Shown: positions 1 through 8,440, counted from the stretch's first letter. The stretch is DNA of 39,537 bases from Candidatus Bacteroides merdigallinarum (GCA_019116285.1 DXBX01000093.1:1-39537), one strand, 5' to 3'. Numbers and translations: made by a program. The notes: generated by a model from the letters alone, not told the origin.

Positions 1-207
1 CAGCGCGAGAAGGAAATCATCACCTGCGTGGTGAAGGGCATGACCAACAAGGCCATCGCCGACAAGCTCTACCTCTCCGTGCACACCATCATCACCCACC
101 GGCGCAACATCGCCCGCAAGCTGCAAATCCACTCGCCCGCAGGCCTGACCATCTACGCCATCGTCAACAAGCTGGTGGCGCTGGAGGACATTAAGGAGCA
201 GTTATAA
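1..207 (+). CDS. LuxR-type HTH transcriptional regulator, C-terminal part (5' truncated)
   Basis: The frame is open from base 1 and encodes about 68 residues ending in EDIKEQL and TAA. It is the DNA-binding end of a NarL/LuxR-family regulator: the pattern REKEI..VVKGMTNKAIADKL followed by LSVHTIITHRRNIARKL is the four-helix HTH, with the recognition helix around SVHTIITHRRNI. The N-terminal sensor or receiver domain lies outside the window, so the input signal is unknown. The gene converges on the redox block and stops just before a hairpin terminator. Because palindromes that partly resemble NarL-type 7-2-7 sites lie at 343-360 and 8471-8488, this regulator is a reasonable but unproven candidate to bind them. 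The HTH identity is firm; the role is inferred. Confidence 0.85.
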   Translation, partial: QREKEIITCVVKGMTNKAIADKLYLSVHTIITHRRNIARKLQIHSPAGLTIYAIVNKLVALEDIKEQL

Positions 208-308
208 AAAGTCCCCGCCTCGCGATATCTCATCGGGAAGCGGGGATTCCTTTTATCTTCATAAAAGTGGTTACGTAATTATGACTAACTAATTCATTCA
301 AATCTGAT
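203..308 (-). ncRNA. Putative intergenic small RNA of about 105 nt
   Basis: A consensus promoter on the minus strand (313-343) would start transcription near 308. The downstream sequence has no convincing ORF. It contains a small perfect hairpin (250-267, CTTTTA arms with a 6-base loop) and ends in a GC-rich hairpin (240-246 pairing with 212-218) followed on this strand by CTTTTTAT, a classic intrinsic terminator. The predicted product is therefore a short two-hairpin RNA whose tail reaches the stop codon of the convergent regulator gene. Existence, ends and targets are inference. The alternative is a stray promoter with no stable product. Confidence 0.35.
212..251. terminator. Bidirectional intrinsic terminator
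   Basis: TCCCCGC (212-218) pairs perfectly with GCGGGGA (240-246). On the plus strand the stem is followed by TTCCTTTTAT, which can end the regulator gene that stops at 207. On the minus strand it is followed by CTTTTTAT, a better U-tract that would end leftward transcripts. Confidence 0.65.
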
Positions 309-312
309 GTTG

Positions 313-343
313 CAAAGGTAAGGGGTTTCCGGGAGACGCGCAA
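313..343 (-). promoter_or_regulatory. Bacteroidota-type promoter reading leftward, downstream of the chorismatase-like gene
   Basis: On the minus strand TTG (343-341) is separated by exactly 20 bases from TACCTTTG (320-313), an exact match to the Bacteroides sigma-ABfr consensus. No protein gene begins just downstream. The only product in view is the putative small RNA ending at the 212-246 hairpin. The same box and spacing are found at the porin promoter (8441-8471). Confidence 0.55.
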
Positions 344-360
344 TCCCTAAAAATAGGTAT
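343..360. promoter_or_regulatory. 18-bp palindromic operator candidate, copy 1
   Basis: ATCCCTAAAAATAGGTAT is a near-perfect inverted repeat overlapping the -33 element of the 313-343 promoter. It matches copy 2 at 8471-8488 in length, centre and position relative to the -7 box (both begin 30 bases upstream of the last base of TAnnTTTG). A second, offset dyad, CCTAAAA/TTTTAGG, overlaps it at 347-365. The binding protein is unknown; a LuxR/NarL-family protein is one option. Confidence 0.5.
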
Positions 361-385
361 TTTAGGAAGAGACGACCCGGTTTCA

Positions 386-1531
386 TCAGAGCGGGGCAAA
401 ATCCTTATTCTCCTGCGCCCGCACAGCCATGCATTCCATCTCGACAAGCCAGCCCGACCGGCAGACAGGTGCCTGCACAAAGACTTTCGGCGTGCGGGGA
501 AAACGGGCATCATACAAATCCTTCACCACCTCATAGTCCGCTGCATCGCGCAGATAGACAATCATCTGTCCGACATGTTCGTAGGTACAGCCGGCCTCGG
601 CAAGCAGGGTTTCCACATTTTCCCACATACGCTCCGTCTGTTTGCGGACATCGCGCGGATACATAATCTCGCCTTTGTTGTTGATGCTGGCCGTGCCCGA
701 GATAAACACCTGACGACGGTCTCCGTAATCCACATACGTGCCCCGCTCGAAGCTGACGCCATACTCATACGTGGGATTCAAATGGGTCCGGGCATAGAGA
801 TAACGCATCTGCCCCGGCTGCAGACCGTCTACGGCATAGGTATCCATCAATACCAACACCTTGGGGTCGGCATGGCGCCCACCGATGCCCGTGCTGGCAA
901 TGTAGTGCGTCTTCTCCGTCAGGTTCTGCGTGACAAATACTTCGTTACGAGCCTTCACCACACCGCCGTAATTGACGTCCACATTCTGCACAAAGAACCA
1001 TGTGCGCACACAGTTGTCGGCCAGCTTACAGCCTTGCTCCATCAGCTGCATCACGTAGTCATTGAGCAGCAGGCGGGTCTGATACTCCGAGTTGGCGGCA
1101 CGGTTATAGGCGCTGCCTCCCCACAGATGGCGATAGACACCGTGCTTCACCTCGAAGAGCCCGTTGTGCAAGACTTGGCTCTGTACATCACTCTGCAAAT
1201 AGGCCCACAAAGCAATCTTGGTATGATTCAGCGGAGCCTGCTCCACGATGGAAAGGGAGCAATCCGAATTATCGGGCATCAAGCCCAGTAACAGGTCTGT
1301 CTGATTGGCGGCGTCGCTCAGAAAGTAGCGGGTAAAGACGGGCACCGCGCCCTTTAGTTCACCACTCAGCAAAGCATAGAAAGCCGTCTGCACAGCTCGT
1401 GCCTGTTCAACAAATGTCAGCCGGGGATCTGTCACACGGACAATGACATGGTATTCGGACACGCCGCCGGGGGTTGAGAAGACAGACACATCCGTCTCAG
1501 TCTGATTGGAAAAATGTTGTTTATAGTCCAT
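386..1531 (-). CDS. Chorismatase (FkbO/Hyg5)-like / Rid-superfamily protein
   Basis: 381 residues, no signal peptide, so probably cytoplasmic. The C-terminal third has the Rid (YjgF/UK114) fold signature: VFISGTASINNKGEI, then VGQMIVYLRDAADYEVVKDLY, PKVFVQAPVCR and LVEMECMAV. The arginine of VCR and the glutamate of VEME correspond to the anion-binding and acidic positions of Rid enzymes. The long N-terminal half and total length fit the FkbO/Hyg5 chorismatase-like family, which cleaves the enolpyruvyl group of chorismate, rather than the short RidA deaminases of about 130 residues. It lies 56 bases after ccsBA on the same strand and is probably co-transcribed with it. Whether it hydrolyses chorismate here cannot be told from sequence. 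A plain imine deaminase or another Rid activity is the alternative. Confidence 0.75.
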   Translation of the reverse strand: MDYKQHFSNQTETDVSVFSTPGGVSEYHVIVRVTDPRLTFVEQARAVQTAFYALLSGELKGAVPVFTRYFLSDAANQTDLLLGLMPDNSDCSLSIVEQAPLNHTKIALWAYLQSDVQSQVLHNGLFEVKHGVYRHLWGGSAYNRAANSEYQTRLLLNDYVMQLMEQGCKLADNCVRTWFFVQNVDVNYGGVVKARNEVFVTQNLTEKTHYIASTGIGGRHADPKVLVLMDTYAVDGLQPGQMRYLYARTHLNPTYEYGVSFERGTYVDYGDRRQVFISGTASINNKGEIMYPRDVRKQTERMWENVETLLAEAGCTYEHVGQMIVYLRDAADYEVVKDLYDARFPRTPKVFVQAPVCRSGWLVEMECMAVRAQENKDFAPL

Positions 1532-1587
1532 ATCTATTAAAGTATTCAGTCAAACGAAAAAAGCATATCCCGCATCCATATCCGCCC

Positions 1588-3816
1588 TCAAGCATAACTG
1601 TGCATCCCTCCTAACAGGAAGTTTACACCAAAATAGGTAATCAGCACGCAGAAGAAGGCAAGTATGGCAAACACGTGGAAGCACATCGGCCGCCGGAAGA
1701 AAGGCAACGAATGCGGATGCAAGGCAAAAGCATATACCAACAGGGTAATGAGGGCCCATACTTCCTTAGGGTCCCACCCCCAGTAGCGTCCCCAAGACAC
1801 ATTGGCCCACACCGCCCCGATGAAGATGCCCAGTGCCAGCAGGAAGACGGCCGGACACAGCAACAGGCGGCTGATGACCTGGAGGCGCTCCACCTCGAGG
1901 CGATACCCGTCATCGGCAGTGGCCCGCAGCAGGAGAGCCGCCACCCCATTGAGCATCATGAAAGCCAACAGCACATAAGCCAGCATAATGACAGAGACAT
2001 GCACGCTGAGCAGAGGCGATGCCAATACCGGCATCAACTGGGTAATCTGGGGGTTGGACTCGCCCATCATAGATACCAGCAAGGCTAACCCGCCGGTCAG
2101 AAAACCGAAAGCCACCGCCAACGGCAAACGCTTGTAGAAGAAGAAAGGGAGCAAAGCCGCACAAGCTGCCATCAGCTGCATGGTTTCATGTCCATTGCTC
2201 ATAGGCAGATGTCCGCTCACCAACCCGCGCAACGCTATCAGCCCGCACAGGTAGAGGCACAACGCACCTTCCAGGCAGAGCAGGAAGCGGGTCACTCGTG
2301 TATTTCCTCTCCGCCCACGAACCAGACGATGCACGTAATAGAAAAAGGACAGCAGCCCCAGCGTCACGGCCGCCATAGCCAAGAAGCGACTGTCGTTCAG
2401 CTGATTGTACAGCTTCTCGGCCTTGAAGCGCAGCGGCGAAGGCAAATAGCCGGACGCGCTCTTCTCCTGATAACGGCGAATCTTTCCGACCAGTGTTTCC
2501 ACCTGCCCGAAGTCTTTTCGGGCCACTTGCTCGGCCACGTAGTTCATACTGCCCCTCACAAAGGTACGTTCGGCCATAGGCATCTCACGGGGCGGACGGT
2601 CGGAAAGGGAATACCATGCCAGACGTCGTTCGCCGGACAAACTGTCGGACGCCATAAACGGATAAAGTTTCCAAATACTGCCTGTAGCCACCATACTGAC
2701 AAGGCTAAACTTCTCGTTCGCTTCCTCCACGCCCCGCACTTCCTTGGGCGACAGGCCGCCCAGCAGCTGCTCGCCCAGTTTATAGCCATCGCGCCCCACG
2801 AAATCAGCGAGACGGGCAAAGTCTCCTTCGATTCCCAACCGGTCCCGCACCTTCCGGTCCTTGATCCGGATGCAAGGCTCTTCCTTCCAGTCATCGTAAT
2901 AAAAGAACCAACCGGTCAACACCTGCTCGGGAGTCAGCCCTTGATACGCAGGCTTACCGGTAAGTTTCACGGTAAAATCCTTGGCCAGCGTCTGCAACGG
3001 ACAGATGCGGTCATTATAATAGACGTACAGATTTCCAAATGCCGAGGCTGTCTCGCGGGGCAGCACACGGGGCACAGCACCCGCTTGCAACGCTCCTCCC
3101 AACAGACAGAGACAAACCACACCTCCACGCAACAACGGATGACGCCACAATTTGCGGTAGTCGCTCCGACGGTCAAAGAAAAACAGGAAGCAGGACAACA
3201 ACAGCAAGGTATATCCGGCATACGTGACGCCTATCCCCCAAGGATCGTATGAGACAGAGAGCGTGGCACCCTGCCCGTCCGAATCATAACGGGCCTGGTA
3301 GAAGCGGTAATGACGGTAACGGAAGATGTGATTCATGGACACTTGCCCCGGAAACGTGTTCCCGCCATCCACCACCGAGAAGCGGCTGACAAAGTCCATC
3401 GGTGCCATCGTGCCGGGATAATACTCCAACCGGAACTCGTCCAAGGACAAGCCGAAAGGTAAAGGCACTTTCTTCCCCTCGGCTGTCACAAATTCATGCG
3501 TTGCCTCCGCACTGTCTTGACGGAGATGCACAGCCCCCTGCATCCCAAAGAGATGAGTGACCAGTGCACCGACCAATATCAAGAGAAAAGACACGTGTAA
3601 CAAGCAGGCCGGCACACGCCGGAAAAGCTTACGCCGGCACAAATAAACAGCCGAAGACACAGCCATCAATACCCACAAGGCTACAAACCAAGGAGAAGCA
3701 TAGATGTTATCTACGGCAAAAGAGGTGCCATACAGCTTTTCCAACAAGGTAGCGGTCACCAATACCAACACCAGCACGGCCGCTCCGCCAAAAGAGAGAA
3801 ATTTCAACCACTTCAT
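1588..3816 (-). CDS. ccsBA: Fused cytochrome c synthase CcsBA (System II cytochrome c biogenesis, ResB-CcsA fusion)
   Basis: 742 residues. The N-terminal half is ResB/CcsB-like: several membrane segments in the first 120 residues, a large periplasmic region, and another segment near 480. The C-terminal half is CcsA-like with multiple membrane spans, the SNGHETMQL segment typical of the family, and the tryptophan-rich haem-handling WWD motif WGRYWGWDPKEVWALI at about 675-690, followed by HPH (about 700-702) and a terminal GGMHSYA. The protein exports haem and attaches it to CXXCH motifs of apocytochromes outside the inner membrane. The obvious local client is the di-haem protein encoded just upstream (3991-5691). 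A terminator separates the two genes, so ccsBA probably has its own promoter. It is followed 56 bases later by the chorismatase-like gene. Confidence 0.92.
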   Translation of the reverse strand: MKWLKFLSFGGAAVLVLVLVTATLLEKLYGTSFAVDNIYASPWFVALWVLMAVSSAVYLCRRKLFRRVPACLLHVSFLLILVGALVTHLFGMQGAVHLRQDSAEATHEFVTAEGKKVPLPFGLSLDEFRLEYYPGTMAPMDFVSRFSVVDGGNTFPGQVSMNHIFRYRHYRFYQARYDSDGQGATLSVSYDPWGIGVTYAGYTLLLLSCFLFFFDRRSDYRKLWRHPLLRGGVVCLCLLGGALQAGAVPRVLPRETASAFGNLYVYYNDRICPLQTLAKDFTVKLTGKPAYQGLTPEQVLTGWFFYYDDWKEEPCIRIKDRKVRDRLGIEGDFARLADFVGRDGYKLGEQLLGGLSPKEVRGVEEANEKFSLVSMVATGSIWKLYPFMASDSLSGERRLAWYSLSDRPPREMPMAERTFVRGSMNYVAEQVARKDFGQVETLVGKIRRYQEKSASGYLPSPLRFKAEKLYNQLNDSRFLAMAAVTLGLLSFFYYVHRLVRGRRGNTRVTRFLLCLEGALCLYLCGLIALRGLVSGHLPMSNGHETMQLMAACAALLPFFFYKRLPLAVAFGFLTGGLALLVSMMGESNPQITQLMPVLASPLLSVHVSVIMLAYVLLAFMMLNGVAALLLRATADDGYRLEVERLQVISRLLLCPAVFLLALGIFIGAVWANVSWGRYWGWDPKEVWALITLLVYAFALHPHSLPFFRRPMCFHVFAILAFFCVLITYFGVNFLLGGMHSYA

Positions 3817-3823
3817 ACAATTG

Positions 3824-3867
3824 CAAATATACGATAATTAATAAGAACCACTTGTCACAGTGGCAAG
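3824..3867 (-). promoter_or_regulatory. Probable promoter and operator region of ccsBA
   Basis: The minus strand carries TATATTTG (3831-3824), matching the TAnnTTTG -7 box, 8 bases upstream of the ccsBA start codon. No good TTG lies 19-21 bases further up. Instead there is a 17-bp dyad CTTGTCACAGTGGCAAG (3851-3867, one mismatch between arms) where the -33 element should be, so expression may need an activator. Confidence 0.4.
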
Positions 3868-3904
3868 ATTTTTCGGATGACAAGAGTATCCCGCACGAAA
3901 AGAA

Positions 3905-3960
3905 GCAGAAAAAAGCAGGTAAAGAGGCCTTCCATGTCATTCACAGCCTGCTTTACCTGC
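3905..3960 (-). terminator. Intrinsic terminator after the DHOR gene
   Basis: GCAGGTAAAG (3915-3924) and CTTTACCTGC (3951-3960) form a perfect 10-bp stem. On the minus strand it is followed by CTTTTTTCTGCTTCTTTT. It lies about 30 bases beyond the DHOR stop codon and would separate the porin-imelysin-DHOR operon from ccsBA. Confidence 0.75.
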
Positions 3961-3990
3961 ATAAGACTAAGAGAATCGGGATATCCGAGC

Positions 3991-5691
3991 TTAGATAGAA
4001 TCCAAGAACTTGACTACAGCGTCACGGTCTTCCTTGGAAAGCTTACGGAACTCCACGATCTGCTCGTATGCGTCGCTTTCCTCACTCGTTCCGTGCCACA
4101 TAATAGCTTCCATCGTGGTGCGGGCACGGCAGTCGTGCAGACGGTCGGCATATTCTGCTCCCGTGCAACGTTGATGCAGGCCACGACCCCACAAGGGAGT
4201 GGTACGGCACCAACCCGTACGGATGTCGTTGACCATGTGCAACTTGTGCTGTACCATGTCCGTGTACGGCCAAATCTTCTGATTCGGGTAGCGGGGAAGC
4301 ATGTCGGCCTTCTCGCCTACGAAGAAGCGTGCCGGGTCGCGGATTTCGTCATCACCTGTTGTCCACGAAGGCTTGTGACAATACGTGCATCCCAACTCTT
4401 CGAACAACTGCTTACCACGCAATACCTGCTCATCGTCCACATTGCGGGCGGCAGGCACGGCCAAGCCACGGTGCCACACCATGAGGTCGATGTAGTTCTG
4501 ATCGGAAGCCTCCGCATCCAGGTTCTTAGAGGTCAGGTAGTTGTAGATATTCTGCTGCTCATCATACGTGCCGTCGGGGTTCTGAATATGCCATTCGGGA
4601 TGATTGCGTTCCGGGTCGGCCTGTTCGATATACTCCCGGAAGCCGGCTTGCACCTCCGGGTCTTCCGAAGAATACTTGGCGTAGGTGCCGGCGGCATCCA
4701 GATAATGGAAACGGCGGTCGCTGCGCGTTACGTTCGTGATGTTCCAGAAAGCATTGGCACCGGCCGCATCCTGCAACGGACCACGGCTCAGGGCATACGT
4801 ATAGCGGAAGGGATACTTGGTACCGTCGCCGCCTTGTGCCGTATTGGCGTACTGGCCCGTCCAATCCCCGTTGGCAAAGATATTGGGATTCAGACCATTC
4901 TTCAGGAAGTTGTCCTTCTCCTGCTTGGCATATTCGGCCTTCAGGTCTTCATCGCTGATGGCATCGAGCAAGCCTGTGCCATAGATGCCGATGGTGGACT
5001 CCAGACGCACCTCATAATTGCCCACGTCATAGCCTTTGTTGGCCACGTAGATGGCACTCTGGGGGATTTCCACTTCCGGATATCTCAGGGCATACTTCTC
5101 GCCATCGGGGAACTCATTGCCCCACTCGTCCGTATATTCGTGCCACGACAGCATCACCTGACTCTCGTCCAACGGCGCCTTGAAGGGTGCCACCGCCCGA
5201 GACTGTGGCATGCCGGACAACCAAGACACATAGGCATTCGTAGCAGGATTGTAAACCACGAGCAAATAGCCATTGCCTATCTGTGTCGTATTGAACGAGC
5301 CTGCCGGCTGGCTTTGGCCATGCCCATAGCCCGGGTGGCAATGAATGCAGGAAGTACGGATAAAGACTGGTCCCAGACCGTGACGGACACCGTCAAAGTT
5401 GGTCATAAAGGGCTTTTCAAACAACTGTTCGCCCCGGTTGAAGCAGTCCGTCATGTTGGCATTGGCATCCACCACGGGCGTCGGCTGTTCGAAAGCCGTC
5501 TGCGACGTGATGAACGTCGTGCCAAGCTCGCCTCCGGTATAATACCATTCGGGCAGTTCCGGTTCTTCACCGCCATTGGGGTCGTCTATTTTGACGTCAT
5601 CATCTTGACAAGCCGCAAGAGAGAGGCCCGCACACAGAAGAGCGGCCACATAAAGATTTCGTTTTCTAATCAGCATAGCAATTTGTTTCAT
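3991..5691 (-). CDS. Surface di-haem cytochrome c lipoprotein, DHOR (DUF1111) / MauG-like peroxidase family
   Basis: 566 residues. A lipoprotein signal ends LSLAAC (Cys28) and is followed by QDDD, the acidic pattern that sends Bacteroidota lipoproteins to the cell surface. Two haem c motifs are present: CIHCH at 115-119 with an extended CHPGYGHG context, and CTYCH at 435-439. Length and layout fit the di-haem oxidoreductase family PF06537, related to bacterial cytochrome c peroxidases and MauG and often found next to imelysin genes. The start at 5691 lies 18 bases after the imelysin stop; an alternative Met6 at 5676 also gives a good signal peptide. The protein would receive haem through CcsBA and pass electrons in a surface iron or redox reaction. 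The exact substrate is unknown. Confidence 0.88.
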   Translation of the reverse strand: MKQIAMLIRKRNLYVAALLCAGLSLAACQDDDVKIDDPNGGEEPELPEWYYTGGELGTTFITSQTAFEQPTPVVDANANMTDCFNRGEQLFEKPFMTNFDGVRHGLGPVFIRTSCIHCHPGYGHGQSQPAGSFNTTQIGNGYLLVVYNPATNAYVSWLSGMPQSRAVAPFKAPLDESQVMLSWHEYTDEWGNEFPDGEKYALRYPEVEIPQSAIYVANKGYDVGNYEVRLESTIGIYGTGLLDAISDEDLKAEYAKQEKDNFLKNGLNPNIFANGDWTGQYANTAQGGDGTKYPFRYTYALSRGPLQDAAGANAFWNITNVTRSDRRFHYLDAAGTYAKYSSEDPEVQAGFREYIEQADPERNHPEWHIQNPDGTYDEQQNIYNYLTSKNLDAEASDQNYIDLMVWHRGLAVPAARNVDDEQVLRGKQLFEELGCTYCHKPSWTTGDDEIRDPARFFVGEKADMLPRYPNQKIWPYTDMVQHKLHMVNDIRTGWCRTTPLWGRGLHQRCTGAEYADRLHDCRARTTMEAIMWHGTSEESDAYEQIVEFRKLSKEDRDAVVKFLDSI

Positions 5692-5709
5692 TAGATTCTT
5701 AGTCCGACA

Positions 5710-7032
5710 TCAACGCTGGCTTTCAATCAAGCGAAGCACTTCGTCGAAGATGTCGTTCAGCTCGTTGCAGGCCGTGATGGCTGCACGGTTCACGCCGGAA
5801 TATTCACCGCCTTGGGCGCAAGTCACCACGAACGGTTCACGCATCTCGCCGATGGCTTCGTAGGCCTTCGTGATGGCAGCTTTCACACGGCTGTCCAGAT
5901 CGGGATCCAGCGTGGCCACATAGGCGCTGAGCGAGTGGTCCACGGGAAGGATGGCTGTCTCGCCGCTATTGTAGTCCTTGGAGGACTGGAGACCCATATA
6001 AGCATTCTCAATGGAAATGATGTTGCCCTTGAAGTCGTTGATGGAATTGAGGCTGTAGGGCGACTCGATGTAGTTGGGGTCATACTCGAAGTCATCACCC
6101 GTACCCATACCGGTGGGGTTACCGATCTTCACGTTGCCCACTTCATTGGCAATGTTCTGGATGCCGTCCGTCACCAGGAACTGTACAGCGCTCAGATAGT
6201 TGACAATATCACTGCCACCCGCTTCCGACGGGTTCTTCATCTCGTCGCCATAGCACAAACCATTGGCCAGGTCAGTCAACACACTTTTAATAGAGTTGTT
6301 ATTCTGTGCGAAATCGGCCACACTGCGCACCTGTGCCAAAATGTCTTGCTTGGTGGATCTGATGTTGTCCTCGCCTGCCCAAGCGGCTTCCAGGAAGATG
6401 CAGTGGTTGCGCAGGTCACCGGCCACACCGGCAATGTAGCTCAGCTCCTCGGCCGTATAGTCCGTGGCATGAGGCACGGAAGTCTGCGTCATGCCCGTTC
6501 CCTCGATGGCAAAGAGCATGTACTCCAGCGCGTGGAATCCCAGCAAACCATAGTCCTTGGAAGAGATATACACACCATCCGCATCCATCTTGGCCATCTC
6601 GCTGCTATTGGCCAGCAGGTCATCCAGCTGCCCTTGGTCCAAAGGCCAGGAGTCGATGTGGGGGTCTACGTTGTAATCACCGGCCGGGCCGTACAGCCAA
6701 GCCTCGCTGCGCTCCCAGTATTCACGGGCCTTCTTCCAAGCCTCGCCGGCAGCCTCCACCTGGGCTTGCGTGACATTGCCCACGCCGTCCTCGTACATGG
6801 CCACACAAGCCGTATGTAACTCAATGGAAGCATCGGCCAACTGTCGGTAGGTGGAGATCACCGTGCGGTCCACATAGTCGGCCACCACCAGTTTGAGGGC
6901 GGCCTCACGCTGGTCTCTCAAGTTTGTTCCGGGAGTTTCGTCATCGCTGCAAGATGCCATGCCCACAGACATCAGGGCAAAGGCTGCCGCATAAAGCGGG
7001 AATTTCAGATAGTTCTTCATTTTCGTTATCAT
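5710..7032 (-). CDS. Imelysin-family (M75-like) surface lipoprotein, iron-regulated protein family
   Basis: 440 residues. The signal ends GMASC (Cys28), followed by SDDE, again a surface-export signature. The imelysin/IrpA family marker GXHXXE is present as GFHALE (165-170), within LLGFHALEYMLF. Imelysin-like proteins, including the M75 domain of EfeO, are helical and are linked to iron uptake; peptidase activity is doubtful for most of them. It sits 66 bases after the porin gene and 18 bases before the DHOR gene, so the three form one operon. The start may be Met1 (7032) or Met5 (7020); Met5 gives the more usual lipoprotein n-region. The parallel with EfeO plus EfeB (M75 protein plus haem peroxidase) suggests oxidative iron or haem handling, which is inference. 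Confidence 0.88.
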   Translation of the reverse strand: MITKMKNYLKFPLYAAAFALMSVGMASCSDDETPGTNLRDQREAALKLVVADYVDRTVISTYRQLADASIELHTACVAMYEDGVGNVTQAQVEAAGEAWKKAREYWERSEAWLYGPAGDYNVDPHIDSWPLDQGQLDDLLANSSEMAKMDADGVYISSKDYGLLGFHALEYMLFAIEGTGMTQTSVPHATDYTAEELSYIAGVAGDLRNHCIFLEAAWAGEDNIRSTKQDILAQVRSVADFAQNNNSIKSVLTDLANGLCYGDEMKNPSEAGGSDIVNYLSAVQFLVTDGIQNIANEVGNVKIGNPTGMGTGDDFEYDPNYIESPYSLNSINDFKGNIISIENAYMGLQSSKDYNSGETAILPVDHSLSAYVATLDPDLDSRVKAAITKAYEAIGEMREPFVVTCAQGGEYSGVNRAAITACNELNDIFDEVLRLIESQR

Positions 7033-7098
7033 ATAATTAATAATTCATATTCATTTCATAGTCTATCTCCTATGTCGAAGGGGAATCCGGAAAGGGAA

Positions 7099-8415
7099 TC
7101 ACAGATTGAACAGGCCGGCATAGGCCACGCCGAACGAGAGGGAAGGCTCGTTGTTGTAACGGCTCTTCAGCAGCCCGATGGAGTATTCACCCTTCAGTAC
7201 AATGTCCTTGATGGGATAATAATTCACACCAACAGCCACCCGGTGACGGCCGCAATAGGGGAAGTCCTGAACGGAGCTTTCAGTCTCGTACATGGAGTCG
7301 TAGTAATCGTAGCGGCCGAAGAGATAGAATTTCTGTCCCTTCTCGCGCAACTTGTTGATTTGGGAGAAGATGTTGTATCCCACTTCGATGCCTGCCGCCA
7401 TGGCCGCGGAAGCCACCGACTGCTTGGGGCTGGGCGAGGCTGTGGTTCCATCCTTGTTGTAGGCCGTGATGATGTCGGAGTCGGACAGATGGCCGTAATC
7501 GAAGTTACCGCGTGCCACCCAGTTCCAACGGTCCAGATGGAAGTCGAAGGCGCCGATCAGCACAGTACCCTTCACCTTGTCATAGCTGCTGGAAGGGGTT
7601 TTCAGCGTATTGTGGAAAGAGTTTCCGGCATAACCGCTGATGGAAAGGCGGAGTCCCTTCACCGAATAGTTGTCCACGCGGAAAGCGCCTGCCAGATTGT
7701 TGGCAATCTTGAACTCATAAGGAGATGCGGAGCCGTCGTGTATCCAGCCCTTGCGGCCGAAGCGCTCCGAATCAAGACCGGAAATCAGCAGGGCCTCGTA
7801 GCGCCAATCGCCGGCCTGTCCCCAAAGACTGATACCGGTCTCATGCCACGTACAGGGGAAAATGGTGTTCTCACCTTCGGGGCGATACACGCCAAAGAAT
7901 TCCGTAGGCAGGTGATGGGCATTGGTAGCACCCACGGGAACGATGATGTGTCCCAGACGGACGTTGAACTGCGGGCAGAAAGACTTCTGAATCCAGAATT
8001 GCTCTAAGGCAACTTCGCCGCCGCGCTCTATCTCGCTCTCGTATTCGCCGCCTTCTTCTTCCTCTATTTCAACGGCGCTTTCGGTGCCTCCGTGTTCAAA
8101 CTCTATTTCCGAACCCACCGACCAGCCTTTGCCGAAGTCATAGCCCAGCATAATCACCACATGGGGCAGGTCGAAGCGGCTATGCTTCTCGTCCTTATGC
8201 GTTTCCGCATTGGTATAACGCAGGTAGCTGTCGCTGTAAAAGTTGCGGCTGAACACTGCCTCGCCGTATCCGCCAATGGTAAAACGGGATTTCTTCTTTT
8301 CTTTCTTCTCTGTGGAAGCCTTTTCATTCTCAGACTTTTGCAGGTTGTCGGCCCAAGCCGTTCCCATGCTGAGCAGCACTCCCAACAAAACCACTAATAA
8401 CTTCTGTTTCATCAT
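7099..8415 (-). CDS. Outer-membrane beta-barrel porin of the imelysin-DHOR operon
   Basis: 438 residues with a cleavable signal peptide (MMKQKLLVVLLGVLLSMGTAWA). The mature part opens with a charged linker (KASTEKKEKKKS) and then alternating strands such as RFTIGGYGEAVFSRNF, ending SLSFGVAYAGLFNL, which looks like an outer-membrane barrel of the phosphate/polyanion porin type. A strongly acidic stretch near 130-145 (EIEEEEGGEYESEIE) is probably a loop and could bind cations. It is the first gene of the operon, with a consensus promoter and palindromic operator directly upstream. A role in letting iron or another ligand through the outer membrane is inferred from its neighbours. The start may be Met1 or Met2 (8412). 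Confidence 0.8.
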   Translation of the reverse strand: MMKQKLLVVLLGVLLSMGTAWADNLQKSENEKASTEKKEKKKSRFTIGGYGEAVFSRNFYSDSYLRYTNAETHKDEKHSRFDLPHVVIMLGYDFGKGWSVGSEIEFEHGGTESAVEIEEEEGGEYESEIERGGEVALEQFWIQKSFCPQFNVRLGHIIVPVGATNAHHLPTEFFGVYRPEGENTIFPCTWHETGISLWGQAGDWRYEALLISGLDSERFGRKGWIHDGSASPYEFKIANNLAGAFRVDNYSVKGLRLSISGYAGNSFHNTLKTPSSSYDKVKGTVLIGAFDFHLDRWNWVARGNFDYGHLSDSDIITAYNKDGTTASPSPKQSVASAAMAAGIEVGYNIFSQINKLREKGQKFYLFGRYDYYDSMYETESSVQDFPYCGRHRVAVGVNYYPIKDIVLKGEYSIGLLKSRYNNEPSLSFGVAYAGLFNL

Positions 8416-8440
8416 TACTTTCTTTAACTTATTTCGGCAG

